A DNA stretch of 64,000 nucleotides from Parvibaculum sp002684405. Its GTDB lineage: Bacteria > Pseudomonadota > Alphaproteobacteria > Parvibaculales > Parvibaculaceae. The notes beneath the pieces are model-generated. The model did not search any database. It had not been told where the DNA came from and saw only the letters and a program-made list of their open reading frames with translations. Shown here one piece after another: positions 62,930 through 64,000 of this stretch. The position numbers and the translations under genes were made by a program. Where the stretch lies: contig OZ223206.1 of NCBI GenBank assembly GCA_965140395.1, forward strand, positions 62,001 to 126,000. Direction: 5' to 3'. Within the stretch, counting starts at the first letter, position 1. The number at the start of each line of letters is the position of its first letter.

Positions 62930-64000
62930 TCAGTTCGACCAGTAGATATACTCATCCGTCGGCTTGTCCGGTTCTCCCAGAGGGTGATCGATGGGGATCG
63001 GTCCCTCCAGCAGCGACGGCCAGAGCGGCTTTGCCTGATTGCTGTCGACCTCCGCCAGCATCGCCTTCATTTCGGCGAGCTTTTCCGGCTCGCTCCCGGC
63101 CATGTTGACCTGCTCCGTCGGATCGTTTCGCAGGTTGAAAAGCCAGTCCTTTTTCGGTTTCTCGGAAACCTGGAGTTTCCAGTCGCCGGACAGCAGAACC
63201 TTGTAGTCGCCGGAGCGCCAGAAAAGCGATTTATGCGGATTATCCGCACTTTCTCCGTCGACATATTGCAGCAGGTTGCGGCCATCCATGACGCGGTCCT
63301 CGGGCTCGGCGGCCCCGGCGGCAGCTGCGGCGGTTCCGAAAATATCCACATGCGCCACCGGTTCGTCATAACGGGTACCGGCGGAGAGTTGCGCCGGCCA
63401 GCGCATGAAGAAGGGAACGCGGATGCCGCCCTGAAAGAAAGTCGCCTTCCAGCCGCGATAGGGTTTGTTGATATCATCGAGGCCGATGTAGTGGGCGCCG
63501 CCATTGTCGCTGGTGAAAATCACCAGCGTGTTTTCGTCCAGCCCGTCCTTCTTCAACTGCTCAAGCACTTTGCCGACACCACGGTCGAGCGCGCGGATCA
63601 TTGCCGCATAGACGCGCAGGCGGTGGTTCTCGATCCCCGACAGGGCATCATAGTCCGACTTCAGGGCCTGAAGCGGCGTATGCGGCGCGTTAAACGAGAG
63701 GTACATGAAAAAGGGCCGGTTCCGATTTGCATGGATCGCTTTCGCGGCTTCGTCGGCCAGATAGTCGGTCATGTATTGCGCCGGCTTGAAGCGGGGCCCG
63801 GTATCCTTGCGGACCGCGAAAGGCAGGTTTGCCCAGAGGAACCGGTCGATGGGGTCGAAATCCTGACGAGAATTGACGACGCGAGGGTCGTCCGGATCCA
63901 GAAACATCGAGGCGCCGGGGAGGAAGCCCAGAAACTCGTCGAAGCCTTGCGATTGCGGCCGCGATGTCGGCGTTCCACCCAGATGCCATTTGCCGAGTAA
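62930..64000 (-). CDS. sulfatase, C-terminal part (5' end outside window)
   Basis: The frame is open to the window edge. The first residues visible are LLGKWHLGGTPTSRPQSQGFDEF, containing the second sulfatase signature GKWHLG. Further on are PFFMYLSFNAPHTPLQA, VIFTSDNGGAHYIG and GGIRVPFFMRWP, with the Asp/Asn metal-binding TSDNG. The CxPSR signature, whose cysteine would become formylglycine, lies outside the window. It is 16 bases from the FGE gene, on the same strand, so the two are co-transcribed; sulfate ester target unknown. Confidence 0.93.
   Translation of the reverse strand, partial: LLGKWHLGGTPTSRPQSQGFDEFLGFLPGASMFLDPDDPRVVNSRQDFDPIDRFLWANLPFAVRKDTGPRFKPAQYMTDYLADEAAKAIHANRNRPFFMYLSFNAPHTPLQALKSDYDALSGIENHRLRVYAAMIRALDRGVGKVLEQLKKDGLDENTLVIFTSDNGGAHYIGLDDINKPYRGWKATFFQGGIRVPFFMRWPAQLSAGTRYDEPVAHVDIFGTAAAAAGAAEPEDRVMDGRNLLQYVDGESADNPHKSLFWRSGDYKVLLSGDWKLQVSEKPKKDWLFNLRNDPTEQVNMAGSEPEKLAEMKAMLAEVDSNQAKPLWPSLLEGPIPIDHPLGEPDKPTDEYIYWSN

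Overview
The window is 64 kb of a GC-rich (by eye above 60%) alphaproteobacterial chromosome. The supports are gene orders seen repeatedly in that class (dnaB-alr-mlaE-mlaF-radA-cvpA-purF, guaB-rsmB-guaA), the TTG/GTG start usage, and families such as PCuAC/Sco/CtaG, CtrA-free housekeeping blocks and GTCATTGCGAG-type intergenic repeats. The mix of cytochrome P450, crotonase, SDR and amidohydrolase genes resembles Parvibaculum-like members of the Hyphomicrobiales, but this genus-level guess is from memory and weak.

Layout. 1-8.0 kb, plus strand: 3' part of dnaB, alr, the lipid-transport pair mlaEF, radA, cvpA, purF and an SDR. 8.1-19 kb, minus strand: der, bamB, a YfgM-like protein, panB, a tandem array of four homologous polytopic membrane proteins ending in a TPR protein, and a coupled SnoaL/P450 pair, with a divergent MarR gene at 19.1 kb. 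19.7-27 kb, plus strand: asd, an LprI-like protein, a DUF1772 protein, ilvD, an amidohydrolase and a serine hydrolase. 27-35 kb, minus strand: guaA, rsmB, guaB, rlmE, ppx/gppA and tRNA-Gln. A 1.1-kb insert with a truncated rpiB lies downstream of guaA and is bounded by two 91-bp copies of the guaA 3' end.

35.4-39.1 kb holds a predicted small RNA with an FNR-type box, a copper/cytochrome oxidase assembly set (ctaG, pcuAC, sco) and a RodZ-like SH3 protein. 39.2-44 kb: a second amidohydrolase with a Cys/His-rich N-terminus, a crotonase, an intergenic stretch packed with palindromic repeats and two orphan genes of lower GC. 44-50 kb, minus strand: OxyR-like regulator, lutABC (lactate oxidation) and eutBC (ethanolamine ammonia-lyase). 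50-55 kb: nhaA and the iron importer fbpABC. 55.5-60.5 kb: PadR regulator with a two-gene RND efflux system. 60.6-64 kb: a porin-like protein convergent with a formylglycine-generating enzyme and the 3' part of its presumed substrate, a sulfatase.

The items most worth follow-up are the predicted FNR-controlled, C-rich small RNA at about 35477-35612, the guaA 3'-end duplication, the four-copy membrane protein array, the OxyR-like regulator that lacks the peroxidatic cysteine yet faces an OxyR-type half operator, and the Cys/His-rich amidohydrolase. No CRISPR array, transposase, integrase or phage gene was seen.
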